Shown: positions 23,932-33,672 of the stretch, in pieces
How positions within the stretch are numbered: the stretch's first letter is position 1
How the letters are laid out: every line of letters starts with the position of its first letter
NCBI GenBank assembly: GCA_016180815.1
Contig: JACPAN010000005.1
Location: 62,001-126,000, forward strand
Direction of reading: 5' to 3'
Source: Elusimicrobiota bacterium
GTDB lineage: Bacteria; Elusimicrobiota; Elusimicrobia; JACQPE01
DNA: 64,000 nt
Made by a program: the position numbers and the translations under genes
The notes under the pieces: generated by a model
Told to the model about the DNA's origin: nothing
Seen by the model: only the letters and a program-made list of their open reading frames with translations
The model's database searches: none

Positions 23932-26900
23932 ATGCTTAACGCTATCATTCGACTTTCTCTCAACAATAGGCGTGCCGTGCTGCTTGCGGCCGCAGCCGTT
24001 CTTTTTTATGGAGCTTGGGTCGCCAAAAATCTTCCCGTGGACGTTTTCCCCGACTTAAACCGTCCGACGGTCACGGTTCTAACCGAGGCGCATGGATTGG
24101 CTCCTGAGGAGGTTGAAACCCTGGTCACGCTTCCCATCGAGTCCGTCTTAAACGGAACTCCCGGGGTAACCAGGATTCGATCCTCATCCGGCATCGGCAT
24201 CTCCATCGTCTACGTCGAGTTCGAATGGGGAACCGACATTTACCGCAACCGGCAGTTTGTTTCAGAAAGGCTCCAGCTTTTAGCCGGGCGGTTGCCTGAG
24301 GAAATGGCCCCGGTCATGGGGCCCGTGAGTTCGATTATGGGAGAAATTCAGTTTGCAGGACTCACCAGCCCTCAGGGCACGGTTTCGAACATGGAACTAC
24401 GCTCGCTCGCGGATTGGCTGGTGCGGCCTAGGCTCATGACCATTCAAGGCATCAGCCAGGTGGTTGTCATGGGAGGCCAAGTCAAACAGTACCAAATACT
24501 CGTCTCCAGCGAAAAATTGCAGCAAAAAGGCGTTTCGCTTGAAGACTTAAAGCATGCCTTATCAGAGATCAGCGAGAACACGACAGGAGGATTTATTGAT
24601 GTAGATGGCAAGGAGTTTCTGATTCGGCCTTTGGGACGGGTGGAAACGATTGAAGATATTGAAAACTCGGCCATCGGCCTACATTTAGGCCGGCCGGTCA
24701 GAGTTAAAGACGTGGCTGAGGTGAAGCTGGGTCCCAAGACAAAGCGCGGAGAGGCCTCCGTCAACGCCAAGCACGCGGTGGTCATGACCATCCAGAAACA
24801 GCCGGGCGCTGACACCATCAAGCTTACCGGGGCTATTGACGCCGAGCTTGCCGAGCTTCAAAACACCCTTCCCAAGGACGTGCGTATCGAAGGCGATCTT
24901 TTCAAGCAATCTAGATTCATTGAAGCCGCGATTTCCAACGTTGAGGAAGCGTTGTGCGATGGAGCCATTATGGTGGCCATCATTCTTTTTCTTTTTCTCA
25001 TGAATGTAAGAACTACGGCCATTACGTTGGTCACTATTCCGCTTTCGCTTTTGGGAACCGCGATCGCCTTCAAGCTGATGGGCTTGGGCATCAACACCAT
25101 GACCTTGGGAGGCTTGGCTGTCGCTATCGGCGAACTGGTGGATGACGCCATTGTTGACGTGGAAAACGTGTTTCGCAGGCTGCGCGAGGCCCGCGCTGCA
25201 GGACAAAAAAATTTGCTCCAGGTCATATTCTCGGCTTCATCCGAGGTTCGCAACTCAATTGTTTACTCCACCGTCATCGTTGTTTTGGTTTTTCTGCCTC
25301 TTTTCGCTTTGGGCGGTATTGAGGGGCGGCTTTTTGCGCCTTTAGGCGCGGCCTATATCGTGTCTTTGGCCATTTCTTTGATTGTTTCTTTGACGGTAAC
25401 CCCGGTTCTCTGTTCTTACCTTCTGCCCAAAGCCAAGGCCACAGCCCGCCATCAAGACGGCTCTCTTGTGCGGTTTTTGAAAGGCATGGACCGGCGCATC
25501 CTGGAGAGGACAATTCATCACCCCTACCTGGCGTTGGCCGGCTGCGGCGCTCTTTTGACCGGAGCTTTGGCGCTTCTGCCTTGGATGGGCCGGGAGTTTC
25601 TACCCGCGTTTAATGAGGGGACAGCCACGATCGGCGTGGCTGCCGCTCCGGGAATATCTCTAGCCGCCTCGGATGAATTAGGCATAAGAATCGAGCAAGC
25701 CATGCTTTCCGTTCCCGAAGTCAAATCCACGGTGCGCCGCACCGGACGGGCCGAGATGGACGAACATGCGGAAGGCGTGCACTGGAGCGAGATTGACGTG
25801 GATTTTAAGGAAAAAGGCCGGCCTCGATCCGTAGTTCTTCAAGAAATCCGGGAGAAGGTGGAGAAAACAGGCGACGTTTATGTCAATGTGGGCCAGCCCA
25901 TCAGCCATCGTCTCGATCACCTCTTATCCGGCGTGCGCGCCCAGATTGCGGTCAAAATTTTCGGTCCGGACCTCTCGGAGCTAAGACGACTGGGAGCCCA
26001 GGTCGAAAACGTATTGAAGGAAATACCCGGTATCGTGGATTTACAGCTTGAGCCTTTGGTGCTCATTCCTCAGCTTAAAATCGCTATAGACCGCGAGGAG
26101 TCTAGCCGCTATGGACTGAGACCCGGAACCTTGGCCGAGGATTTGGAGATGGCCTTAAACGGTGAAGCCGTGGGCTCGGTGATAGAAAAACAAAAACTGT
26201 TTGACATATTCATGCGGCTTGATGATCAATCAAGATCAGACCCTGAAGGCATTAAAAAAGCCCTTGTTAAGACTTTGCCTACGGGCGACAAGATTAGGGT
26301 AAGCGACGTGGCTGAGGTGTATCAAGGCAGCGGCCCTAATATGATCAACCGGGAAAATATGCAAAGGCGCATCGTGGTTTCGGCCAACGCAAAGGGAAGA
26401 GATTTAGGAAGCTTGATTGAGGAGATTCGGACCAAAATCACCGGTCGCGTCGAAATCCCGCGTGGGTACTTTATCGCCTACGGCGGTCAGTTCGAGAGCC
26501 AGCAAAAAGCATCGACAATGCTTCTCTTTTTGGGCGCGGCGTCGTTGGCTGCGATTTTTTTCGTGTTGTTCATCCATTTCCATTCCGTGCCGCTTACCCT
26601 TCAAATTATGCTCAATGTGCCCCTGGCTTTAATTGGAAGCATTGCGGCCATCTATTTGACCGACGGGATTCTCTCCGTGGCCACTTTGGTCGCTTTCATT
26701 ACCTTATGTGGGATCGCCTCCAGAAACGGGATTATGATGATCAGCCACTACATTCATTTAATGAAAGAAGAAGGGGAAGCCTTCAGTGAAAAAATGGTCA
26801 TCCGTGGATCGCTTGAGCGTCTTGTTCCGGTCTTGATGACCGCCCTTTCGGCCGCGCTCGCCTTGATTCCGCTCCTTCTCTCCAAAGGCCAGCCCGGCAA

Positions 26901-27090
26901 AGAAATTCTTTATCCGGTGGCCGTGGTCATCGTAGGAGGGCTTTTTTCCTCAACGCTTTTAGACATTATCGTTACCCCGGCCGTGTTCTACCGTTTCGGC
27001 AAAGCTTCGGCCGAGAGGCTGATCCATGCCATTAAGGTTAAGGAACAAGCCGTAATTCAAAATCAGGACGAGGAGGAGAATAAAAAATGA
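23932..27090 (+). CDS. heavy-metal efflux RND permease (CzcA/CusA family)
   Basis: 1052 residues, the usual length. Inner-membrane proton antiporter of the HME-RND group. It shows the N-terminal LPVDVFPDLNRPTVTVLTEA, twelve transmembrane segments, the TM4 signature GGLAVAIGELVDDAIVDVEN, and large periplasmic loops. The TM4 motif has acidic and polar residues as in CusA/CzcA-type pumps. The precise metal is not determinable from these residues alone. A TAGGAG Shine-Dalgarno precedes the ATG. It overlaps the next gene by four bases. Confidence 0.94.
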   Translation: MLNAIIRLSLNNRRAVLLAAAAVLFYGAWVAKNLPVDVFPDLNRPTVTVLTEAHGLAPEEVETLVTLPIESVLNGTPGVTRIRSSSGIGISIVYVEFEWGTDIYRNRQFVSERLQLLAGRLPEEMAPVMGPVSSIMGEIQFAGLTSPQGTVSNMELRSLADWLVRPRLMTIQGISQVVVMGGQVKQYQILVSSEKLQQKGVSLEDLKHALSEISENTTGGFIDVDGKEFLIRPLGRVETIEDIENSAIGLHLGRPVRVKDVAEVKLGPKTKRGEASVNAKHAVVMTIQKQPGADTIKLTGAIDAELAELQNTLPKDVRIEGDLFKQSRFIEAAISNVEEALCDGAIMVAIILFLFLMNVRTTAITLVTIPLSLLGTAIAFKLMGLGINTMTLGGLAVAIGELVDDAIVDVENVFRRLREARAAGQKNLLQVIFSASSEVRNSIVYSTVIVVLVFLPLFALGGIEGRLFAPLGAAYIVSLAISLIVSLTVTPVLCSYLLPKAKATARHQDGSLVRFLKGMDRRILERTIHHPYLALAGCGALLTGALALLPWMGREFLPAFNEGTATIGVAAAPGISLAASDELGIRIEQAMLSVPEVKSTVRRTGRAEMDEHAEGVHWSEIDVDFKEKGRPRSVVLQEIREKVEKTGDVYVNVGQPISHRLDHLLSGVRAQIAVKIFGPDLSELRRLGAQVENVLKEIPGIVDLQLEPLVLIPQLKIAIDREESSRYGLRPGTLAEDLEMALNGEAVGSVIEKQKLFDIFMRLDDQSRSDPEGIKKALVKTLPTGDKIRVSDVAEVYQGSGPNMINRENMQRRIVVSANAKGRDLGSLIEEIRTKITGRVEIPRGYFIAYGGQFESQQKASTMLLFLGAASLAAIFFVLFIHFHSVPLTLQIMLNVPLALIGSIAAIYLTDGILSVATLVAFITLCGIASRNGIMMISHYIHLMKEEGEAFSEKMVIRGSLERLVPVLMTALSAALALIPLLLSKGQPGKEILYPVAVVIVGGLFSSTLLDIIVTPAVFYRFGKASAERLIHAIKVKEQAVIQNQDEEENKK

Positions 27091-27533
27091 AACGACGAAT
27101 GATGAGTTGGATGTTGCCGTTGGCTCTCGCGGCCATCGTGTTCGCCCATGACGAAGGACACGGTCCTAAGCTCAGCGACATGCCCAAACAGGGAGGCGTC
27201 CTGGCCCCGGTCATCGACGCCAAGGAAGCCAATAAGGGGGCCAAAGCAACCCTTGTCTATAAGGCCGAGCTTCTGCGATCCGAGGACGGCGCCGTGCGGG
27301 TCTATCTCTACGACAAGGACATGAAACCTTTGGACCTGTCAAAATTAAACAATAAAGCCAAAGGCATCGTAGAGGTTTTTAAAAAAGGGAAGGCCACAAA
27401 AACTTCGTTTGAATTGACCTTGAAGGACGGAGCCTTTGTCGGTACCCCAGCCAAACCAGCCAAGAAGCCCTACAACATTGACATTACATTGACAGAAAGG
27501 ACGTTCCTGGCCGCCTTTGATAACTTGGACTAA
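27087..27533 (+). CDS. small periplasmic protein of the RND locus, function unknown
   Basis: 148 residues with a signal sequence (RRMMSWMLPLALAAIVFA) followed by HDEGHGPKLSDMPKQGG and a compact beta domain (ATLVYKAELLRSEDGAVRVY, LYDKDMKPLDLSKL). The beta region reminds me of FixH/YtkA-like modules that occur in or beside metal-efflux adaptor proteins, but this is a weak impression. It lies exactly where an adaptor (CusB/CzcB) gene would be expected, yet is far too short and lacks lipoyl and barrel motifs. Confidence 0.65.
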   Translation: MKRRMMSWMLPLALAAIVFAHDEGHGPKLSDMPKQGGVLAPVIDAKEANKGAKATLVYKAELLRSEDGAVRVYLYDKDMKPLDLSKLNNKAKGIVEVFKKGKATKTSFELTLKDGAFVGTPAKPAKKPYNIDITLTERTFLAAFDNLD

Positions 27534-27540
27534 GCCTGCC

Positions 27541-28830
27541 ATGAAAGTTTACGTCGCTTTCTTGGCGGTTTTAGCGGCGACTGGGCCAGCGCTGGCCCAG
27601 TCGCCTGCCCCGGCTGGGGCAGGCGTGGGTGGATCCGAAATTGTGGAACTCAATTTTGAGGATCTGTCCCGGCTGATCCAAGGTAAAAATGAAAACATAC
27701 GCGGGGCCAACCTTCTAGCCGAGTCCGCGCAAGCACGGCGCGGACATTTGCCGCGTTCTTATTGGCCTCAAATCAAAGCCGAAGGCGGTAGCGAACGATT
27801 CCAAACGGGACGCTACGCTACGGCGACACAGCCTTACGGATCAGCGGAAGCCCGGATCAATATTTATCAGGGCGGCAAGGATGCTCTGGAGGAGAAGGGG
27901 CGCGAAAGTCAAAGCCGGATAGCCGGCGCCGAGGCAAAAAAGGTTTTTTCTGCCGAGCTTCTGGAGGCAAGAAAACTCTATTGGATGATTGTCTGCGTTC
28001 GCGAAATGGTCCGCATTTTGGAATCCGCGCTTGAGCAAAACGAAAGGAACCTTAAGGCCGCTCAAAGGCGCATCCAAAGCGGGCTTGCCGCTGAGACGGA
28101 TCGCTTGGAGTTTGAAATTCATCGCACTCAGCTTAAAGAGGAGATTGCCTCATTAAATCACGAGGCCCAGTTAATCCAGATAAGCCTGGCTCCTCTGCTG
28201 GGCCTAGACATCACGACGCGCTTTACGACTCCGGAAAATATTCCTCACGGCCATGACGATGATCTGCTGGCCGCATCCATTGAGGTCAAAGAGAATCCTT
28301 TGGTTGAGACTTTAAGCGCCAAAAGCGTTCTCATCGAGACCCAGAGCCTTCAGGCCCAACGCTGGTGGATGCCTTCTCTTGATCTCTACGGCGCCTATCA
28401 GCTCTACACCCTCAGAGACCGGGATTATCTGACTCAAACCCTTCGGGATGACAGGGTAGTCGGCGTCAATCTGCGCATGTTTCTCTTTGACGGGTTCCGG
28501 TCAAGGGCTGACGCCAGATCATTCTCCCTCGCGCAGAAAGGATTTGAGCTTCAGAGGGCGCAAGCAGCCCTCACCATCGAAGCCCAGGTGAAAAGAGCCA
28601 AAGAAGAGATGCGGCATCTTCATGAGTTGATCCACAATGGCGAAAATCTCATTGAACAATCCAGTAAATACTTGGCCGGCATTCTTGACGAATACAGGCG
28701 GGGCGTTAAGAATTCGCTTGATGTGCTTGGGGCCTCGCAGAAGTATTTGGGATTCCAGAGGCAGTATGCCCAGCGCAGGCGAGATTATCAGGTCGCCAGG
28801 AGTTTGTTGTTTTCCCTTATCGGTCAGTAA
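27541..28830 (+). CDS. TolC/CusC-type outer-membrane efflux protein
   Basis: About 429 residues from the ATG at 27541; the frame is open upstream but the signal peptide KVYVAFLAVLAATGPALAQS starts here. Two OEP repeats follow with long amphipathic helices (RRGHLPRSYWPQIKAEGGSE; NLKAAQRRIQSGLAAETDRL; FDGFRSRADARSFSLAQKGF). This gives the outer channel for the RND pump. It starts eight bases after the small periplasmic gene. Confidence 0.9.
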   Translation: MKVYVAFLAVLAATGPALAQSPAPAGAGVGGSEIVELNFEDLSRLIQGKNENIRGANLLAESAQARRGHLPRSYWPQIKAEGGSERFQTGRYATATQPYGSAEARINIYQGGKDALEEKGRESQSRIAGAEAKKVFSAELLEARKLYWMIVCVREMVRILESALEQNERNLKAAQRRIQSGLAAETDRLEFEIHRTQLKEEIASLNHEAQLIQISLAPLLGLDITTRFTTPENIPHGHDDDLLAASIEVKENPLVETLSAKSVLIETQSLQAQRWWMPSLDLYGAYQLYTLRDRDYLTQTLRDDRVVGVNLRMFLFDGFRSRADARSFSLAQKGFELQRAQAALTIEAQVKRAKEEMRHLHELIHNGENLIEQSSKYLAGILDEYRRGVKNSLDVLGASQKYLGFQRQYAQRRRDYQVARSLLFSLIGQ

Positions 28831-28902
28831 TAATTTTTGTGGTGGTGGAATCCCTCGATCTCTGATAATCTTGTAAGAGCTGGGGGGAGGGGGGAAATAT
28901 TT

Positions 28903-29655
28903 TTGATTGAAATTCAAAAAGTCAGCAAAAGCTACGGCGGCGTTGAAGCGCTGAACAATTTATCCCTGAGCGTCCGGGAGGGGGAGATCGTGGCGCTCTT
29001 GGGGCCCAACGGCGCGGGCAAGACGACGACGGTCAAGCTTTTATGCGGGCTCCTGGCGCCGGATCAGGGGATCATCCGCATCAACGGATTGGATATTCAA
29101 AAAAATCCGAAGGAAGCCAAGAGGCAAATCGGCTTGATCCCGGATGAGCCTTATCTCTATCCCAAGCTCACGGCCTGGGAGTATCTGGAATTGATCGCGG
29201 GCATGTACAGCTTGAACGGGCATTGGGCCCAGGAAGCCCAGAAGTACCTTGAGTTGTTTAATTTGGCTCGCGCCGCCCATGCCCAGGGCCTTCTGGAGAG
29301 TTTTTCCCACGGCATGAAGCAGAAAGTGATTTTTACGAGCATCCTGATGCGTTCGCCCAAGGTTTGGGTGTTGGATGAGCCTTTGGTGGGCCTCGATCCC
29401 AAGTCCATCCGTTTGGTCAAGGAATTGCTGTTGGAACGCGTGCGCCAAGGCGCGGCCATTTTTTTGTCTACCCATGTTCTCTCCATCGCCGAGCAGATCG
29501 CGCACCGTGTCGGCATCATCAACACCGGGAATCTTGAATTCATGGGCACCAAAAAAGAGCTTGAGGATTATCTTCGTTCCAGAAAAATCAATCTTTCCTC
29601 CGGCGAAAATCTCGAAGAGTTGTTCCTGAAAGCGACGCTCGACAAAGAAGGCTGA
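28903..29655 (+). CDS. ABC transporter ATP-binding protein
   Basis: 250 residues. Walker A LLGPNGAGKTTTVKLLCG, Q-loop LIPDEPYLYPKL, a signature loop degenerate as ESFSHGMKQKV, Walker B VWVLDEPLVGLDP and the H-loop STHVLSIAEQ. This is the ABC-2 (DrrA/NatA-like) exporter type. I chose the TTG at 28903 because a GGAGGGGGG Shine-Dalgarno sits 10 bases upstream and the family N-terminus IEIQKVSKSYGG starts here. The open frame upstream encodes nothing family-like. It is paired with the permease two bases downstream. Confidence 0.92.
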   Translation: MIEIQKVSKSYGGVEALNNLSLSVREGEIVALLGPNGAGKTTTVKLLCGLLAPDQGIIRINGLDIQKNPKEAKRQIGLIPDEPYLYPKLTAWEYLELIAGMYSLNGHWAQEAQKYLELFNLARAAHAQGLLESFSHGMKQKVIFTSILMRSPKVWVLDEPLVGLDPKSIRLVKELLLERVRQGAAIFLSTHVLSIAEQIAHRVGIINTGNLEFMGTKKELEDYLRSRKINLSSGENLEELFLKATLDKEG

Positions 29656-29657
29656 AT

Positions 29658-31337
29658 ATGGACGCGCTGACCGTTGCGCGCCTGAAAATGTTGAAAAATT
29701 GGGCCCGTCAGGTCAGGGCCAACCGCTGGGAATTTTTTAAAGTCGTCTCCATCGTCTTGTTCGGCCTTTTGCTCATCGGCTGCCTGCATTGGTGGTTTTA
29801 CCGGGCGCTCGTTTTCGTCGACAATGTGCCGGCCATCGGGCATTTGTTGATGAAAAAGCTTTTTGAAATCGCTTTTCTTTCTTCGTTTTCGCTCATCGCG
29901 CTCTCCGCCATGGTCACCAGTCTGGCCACGCATTTCGGCTCAAGCGATTTGCCGCTGTTATTGTCGTTTCCCATTCATCAACGCCGGGTGTTCTTCCAAA
30001 AGGCGTTCGAAGCCATGATTCACGCCAGCTGGATGATTACGCTGGTCCTTCTCCCTTTTCTTATGGTGTTGGTCAAAATCAAGGAACTTGATTACGGGTT
30101 TTTGGTCCTGGCGTTCGTTTTATTTTTTCCTTTTTCGATCAGCGCCTCTTCCATCGGCATCGCCTTGTCTTCGCTGTTCGTGGCGGTTTTCCCCAGAAGG
30201 AAGCTGACCGAGCTCTTGAGCGTTCTCGGAGTTTTGGTTTTCGTGTTTCTTTATTCAGGGATTCGTTTAACGTTGCCCCAGCGTCTGATCCGCCCGGATC
30301 AGATGGAGGATGTATTCCAATATATTCTTTATCTCCAGGCTCCGGCCGGGTCGTTCTTGCCGTCGCGATGGTTCGTCGAAGCCATGGGCGCTTATATGGC
30401 CGGGGATTGGAATCGTCTGGTTTTCTCAGCAGGGATTCTCTTCGCGTTCGGCGCCCTGAGCCTGGCGCTGCTGGCTTTTTTGGGGACCAAGGTGCTGACC
30501 TTGGCTAAATGGAGCCAAGTTTTGGAGGGGGGGCACGACTCCATTTCTGAAGAATCCGGCGCCGCCGACGGCCCGCCGCCGTTGTCCGGCGCCAAAACCT
30601 TGGGACGATTGCTGCTGTTAAAAGAGATTCGGTTTTTTTTGCGCGATTCTCAACGATTTTCCAACGTTTCCTTCATCCTTGCGGTGTGCGCGATTTATCT
30701 TGTTTCCATTTACCGGCTGCCCATGGACACGCCGCAGCTAAAGAATTTCGTTTCATTCATCAATTTGGCGCTGGGGCTGTTCATTATCGGAGCCATTTCG
30801 TTGAGGTTTTGTTTTCCGCAGCCGAGCCTGGAGCTTTACTATGCCTGGATTATCAAAGCCAGCCCCATGGGTTCTCGAGAACTGTTGGGTTCGAAACTTA
30901 TTTTCAATCTTGTTTTTTTAAACGTCATCGGCGCCGTTTTGGTTTGTGTGTCACCGTGGCTGCTGGGGACGGATATGCGGTTGATTCCGATTTATTTAGC
31001 CGCTTCGTTTCTGACATCCTGCGTGATGTCCGTATTGTCTTTGGCCGTAGGCTCCGCGTTCCCCAAAACGCGTTTTGAGAACATCATCCAAATAGAGACA
31101 TCATTCGGCGGGTTTCTTTACGCTGTGTTCATTCTGGGCTTCATGGTCATCACCTTATCAGTCTTTGCCATGCCGATCAGGTTCTTTTTCCAAGTGCGCT
31201 ATATGAATTATGCGATGGGTTACTACGAATGGGTCTGGCTCGGCGTTTTGCTGGGCGGGCATGCCCTTTTTTCCGCCGTTATTTGCGCGGTCTCCTGGTT
31301 CGCAGCCCGGCGTTCCTGGGAGCGCTACGCCCCATAG
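29658..31337 (+). CDS. ABC exporter permease, about 12 transmembrane segments
   Basis: 559 residues, all-helical membrane protein. The pattern of two six-segment halves separated by a charged cytosolic loop (SQVLEGGHDSISEESGAADG) suits a full-size ABC-2-like permease of the putative ABC exporter type. LLLKEIRFFLRDSQRFSNV in the middle is a recurrent motif of such permeases. It forms a two-gene exporter with the ATPase. The cargo is unknown. Confidence 0.8.
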   Translation: MDALTVARLKMLKNWARQVRANRWEFFKVVSIVLFGLLLIGCLHWWFYRALVFVDNVPAIGHLLMKKLFEIAFLSSFSLIALSAMVTSLATHFGSSDLPLLLSFPIHQRRVFFQKAFEAMIHASWMITLVLLPFLMVLVKIKELDYGFLVLAFVLFFPFSISASSIGIALSSLFVAVFPRRKLTELLSVLGVLVFVFLYSGIRLTLPQRLIRPDQMEDVFQYILYLQAPAGSFLPSRWFVEAMGAYMAGDWNRLVFSAGILFAFGALSLALLAFLGTKVLTLAKWSQVLEGGHDSISEESGAADGPPPLSGAKTLGRLLLLKEIRFFLRDSQRFSNVSFILAVCAIYLVSIYRLPMDTPQLKNFVSFINLALGLFIIGAISLRFCFPQPSLELYYAWIIKASPMGSRELLGSKLIFNLVFLNVIGAVLVCVSPWLLGTDMRLIPIYLAASFLTSCVMSVLSLAVGSAFPKTRFENIIQIETSFGGFLYAVFILGFMVITLSVFAMPIRFFFQVRYMNYAMGYYEWVWLGVLLGGHALFSAVICAVSWFAARRSWERYAP

Positions 31338-31365
31338 TTCAAAGAGTTAAAATAATCTCCTATTC

Positions 31366-31450
31366 GCCGGCGTGGCGGAACTGGCAGACGCGCACGACTC
31401 AAAATCGTGTGGTGCTTGGCACCGTGTGGGTTCAATTCCCTCCGCCGGCA
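31366..31450 (+). tRNA. tRNA-Leu (anticodon CAA)
   Basis: The acceptor stem GCCGGCG pairs with CGCCGGC, discriminator A. The anticodon arm CACGA-CTCAAAA-TCGTG gives anticodon CAA (decodes UUG). A long class-II variable arm (TGGTGCTTGGCACC) and the T-arm GTGGG-TTCAATTC-CCTCC identify leucine. CCA is not encoded. A short T-run follows at 31455. Confidence 0.97.
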
Positions 31451-31475
31451 AACTGTTTTTAGATAATTTGACATA

Positions 31476-32138
31476 ATGCCCGCATCCCTGATGGTCAAGA
31501 ATATTATTTTCGATTTCGACGGCGTTCTAGCCGACAGCCTGGATTCCGTGATCGAGCTTTTAAACAATTACGGTTCCGAATACGGCCTGCCGCGGCTGTC
31601 ACGTTCAGACGTCAGAAATACGGGATTAACCGGCCTGATTCAGAAATCCAAGATTTCGACGTTCCGGCTGCCGTTTTTTGTCCGTAAAATGCGCAACGGG
31701 TTAAGTGAAATGATCGGGCGCATCCCCATTCACGGCGGCATGGCCGATACCATTCGGGAGCTTCGGAAAAATTTCAATTTGGGTATTCTGACCTCGAATT
31801 CATCGGACAATGTCAGCACGTTCTTAAAGCTGCACGATCTCGGCCAATATTTTTCTTATGTTTTTTCCTCCAATTCGTTCTTCGCCAAGAACGAATCGGC
31901 ACAGGAACTTTTATCTGGAAAAGGCTTGAAGAAAACGGAATCCGTTTACGTGGGCGATGAAGTCCGCGATATCGTGGCGATGAAAAAAATCGGGTTGCCC
32001 ATCGTGGCCGTGGGCTGGGGTTACGATGGGGATCATCTGTTGAAACCGCTGAAGCCGGAGTTTTTTGCGACGACACCGTCTGAATTTTTGTCGTTGGCCG
32101 CCGGCTGGCGCGTCAACGGCGCGAAGTTGCCCTGGTAA
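31476..32138 (+). CDS. HAD-superfamily hydrolase (phosphoglycolate phosphatase-like)
   Basis: 220 residues. Motif I is IIFDFDGVLADSLDSV (DxDx), motif II ILTSNSSDNVSTF (T/S after hydrophobics), and motif III/IV VYVGDEVRDIVAMKKIG. A helical cap insertion between motifs I and II marks subclass C1. The substrate is a small phosphorylated metabolite of unknown identity. It lies alone after the tRNA. The ATG follows TTGACATA without a Shine-Dalgarno, and an ATG five codons later is an alternative. Confidence 0.88.
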   Translation: MPASLMVKNIIFDFDGVLADSLDSVIELLNNYGSEYGLPRLSRSDVRNTGLTGLIQKSKISTFRLPFFVRKMRNGLSEMIGRIPIHGGMADTIRELRKNFNLGILTSNSSDNVSTFLKLHDLGQYFSYVFSSNSFFAKNESAQELLSGKGLKKTESVYVGDEVRDIVAMKKIGLPIVAVGWGYDGDHLLKPLKPEFFATTPSEFLSLAAGWRVNGAKLPW

Positions 32139-32208
32139 AATTAGAAATTATTATGTGCGCGTGCTAGAATAGCCGCGTTACTTGCGTTAGATTGGGGAGG
32201 TGCTTGCG

Positions 32209-32901
32209 ATGAGGGGAACGCGGATGTTAATCCTGACGGCCTTGGCTTTGACGGTCATCGCCGGCCAAAGCCAAGCTCAAAAATCAGATTCCAAAAAAGC
32301 GCTCGGCGCGCCCAAAAAAGCCGAGGCTAAAAAATCAAAAACAAAAAAGGAGCCCGGCATGTACGTTATTTTTGAAACGAATTTAGGCAAAATCACCTGT
32401 CGGCTTTTCGACGATAAAACGCCCAAAACCGTGGCCAATTTTACGGGTTTGGCCGAGGGAACCAAGGAATGGACCGATCCTAAATCAGGGCAGAAAACAA
32501 AGAAAAAGCTTTATGACGGATCGGTTTTTCATCGTGTCATTCCGGATTTCATGATTCAAGGCGGCGATCCTCTGGGCAACGGAACCGGAGGCCCCGGCTA
32601 TAAATTCGAGGATGAATTCGACCCGTCGTTGAAGTTTGACCGCCCCGGCCTTTTAGCTATGGCGAATTCGGGTCCCAATACCAACGGCAGTCAATTTTTC
32701 ATTACGGTCAAGCCCACGCTGTGGCTGACAAACCGGCATACGATTTTTGGCGAAGTAACGGACGGCCAGAATATCGTCGAAGCGATCACGCTGGTCGATC
32801 GCGATGAGCGCGACCGGCCTAGAACGCCGGTGATCATGAAAAAAGTGACGATTGAGCGCGTCAAGGCTCCGGCTAAAAACAAAGCCGGCGCGAAAAAGTA
32901 A
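32209..32901 (+). CDS. exported cyclophilin-type peptidyl-prolyl cis-trans isomerase
   Basis: 230 residues. A signal sequence (MLILTALALTVIAGQSQA) and a Lys-rich linker precede a cyclophilin domain with VFHRVIPDFMIQGGDPLGNG, LAMANSGPNTNGSQFFIT and WLTNRHTIFGEV. The active-site Arg (FHRV) and Gln (QFFIT) are kept. It probably helps folding in the periplasm. The start is supported by GGGGAGG nine bases upstream, and a TAGAAT -10 preceded by TGC lies at about 32165. Confidence 0.93.
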   Translation: MRGTRMLILTALALTVIAGQSQAQKSDSKKALGAPKKAEAKKSKTKKEPGMYVIFETNLGKITCRLFDDKTPKTVANFTGLAEGTKEWTDPKSGQKTKKKLYDGSVFHRVIPDFMIQGGDPLGNGTGGPGYKFEDEFDPSLKFDRPGLLAMANSGPNTNGSQFFITVKPTLWLTNRHTIFGEVTDGQNIVEAITLVDRDERDRPRTPVIMKKVTIERVKAPAKNKAGAKK

Positions 32902-32931
32902 GCGAGCAAAAATCAACATCAGGGGGTAATC

Positions 32932-33672
32932 ATGTTTGCAGAAGGGTACATCGGGATCGCCGGCATTATCGGCGTTGGGAAATCGACATTGACCGTGGAT
33001 TTGGCTCAGGCTTTGGGCTTTGATCCTATTTTGGAAGAAGTGGGAGGCAATCCCTATCTAGAACGTTTTTACGGTGACATGAAATCTTATGCCGCCATGA
33101 TGCAGATTTGGCTTTTGAATCATCGGTTCCGCCAGCATAAGGAATTCGTCTCGCGCATCAGCCTGGGCAAAATCCGGGGCGTGGTTCAGGATAGAACGAT
33201 TTGGGAAGACACAATTTTCGCCCGCATGCTCAACGATCACTCTGAAAAGTTCATTTCCGATTTGAATTACGCGACGTATTTAGACCTTTTCGATAATATG
33301 GTTCTTCACGAATTGGTCTATCCGCAACTGCTGATTTATCTTGATTGCAGACCGGAAACAGCCATCAAGCGAATCGACGTGCGCGGCCGGGTGATGGAGA
33401 AGACAATCACCATCGAATACTTGACGGCGTTGAGGGACAATTACCTTCAATTTCTAGATGAGATGGAAGACGCGGGCGTGCGCATTCTAAGGCTTGATTG
33501 GGAACGCTTTATCCCCACGTCCGAGGTTGTGCGCTTGGTGCATGAGTTGAGCCTAAAGCCGTCTAATTTTACGAAATGGGTCCGTCCGTTGAGGGCTAGG
33601 GCCGAAGCATTCGCCCTTGAGACCCCTGCGTCGAGAAAACCCGAGGGGGCGCTGGCTGGGATTGCCGCTTAA
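32932..33672 (+). CDS. deoxynucleoside kinase
   Basis: 246 residues. P-loop GIIGVGKSTLTVDLA, the substrate-binding Glu in EEVGGNPYLERFY, the ERS-like motif VVQDRTIWEDTIFARML (DRT in place of DRS) and the lid arginines IKRIDVRGRVME. It is a dNK/dGK-type salvage kinase. Its C-terminal 60 residues are basic. AGGGGG provides the Shine-Dalgarno. The gene overlaps the following one. Confidence 0.92.
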   Translation: MFAEGYIGIAGIIGVGKSTLTVDLAQALGFDPILEEVGGNPYLERFYGDMKSYAAMMQIWLLNHRFRQHKEFVSRISLGKIRGVVQDRTIWEDTIFARMLNDHSEKFISDLNYATYLDLFDNMVLHELVYPQLLIYLDCRPETAIKRIDVRGRVMEKTITIEYLTALRDNYLQFLDEMEDAGVRILRLDWERFIPTSEVVRLVHELSLKPSNFTKWVRPLRARAEAFALETPASRKPEGALAGIAA

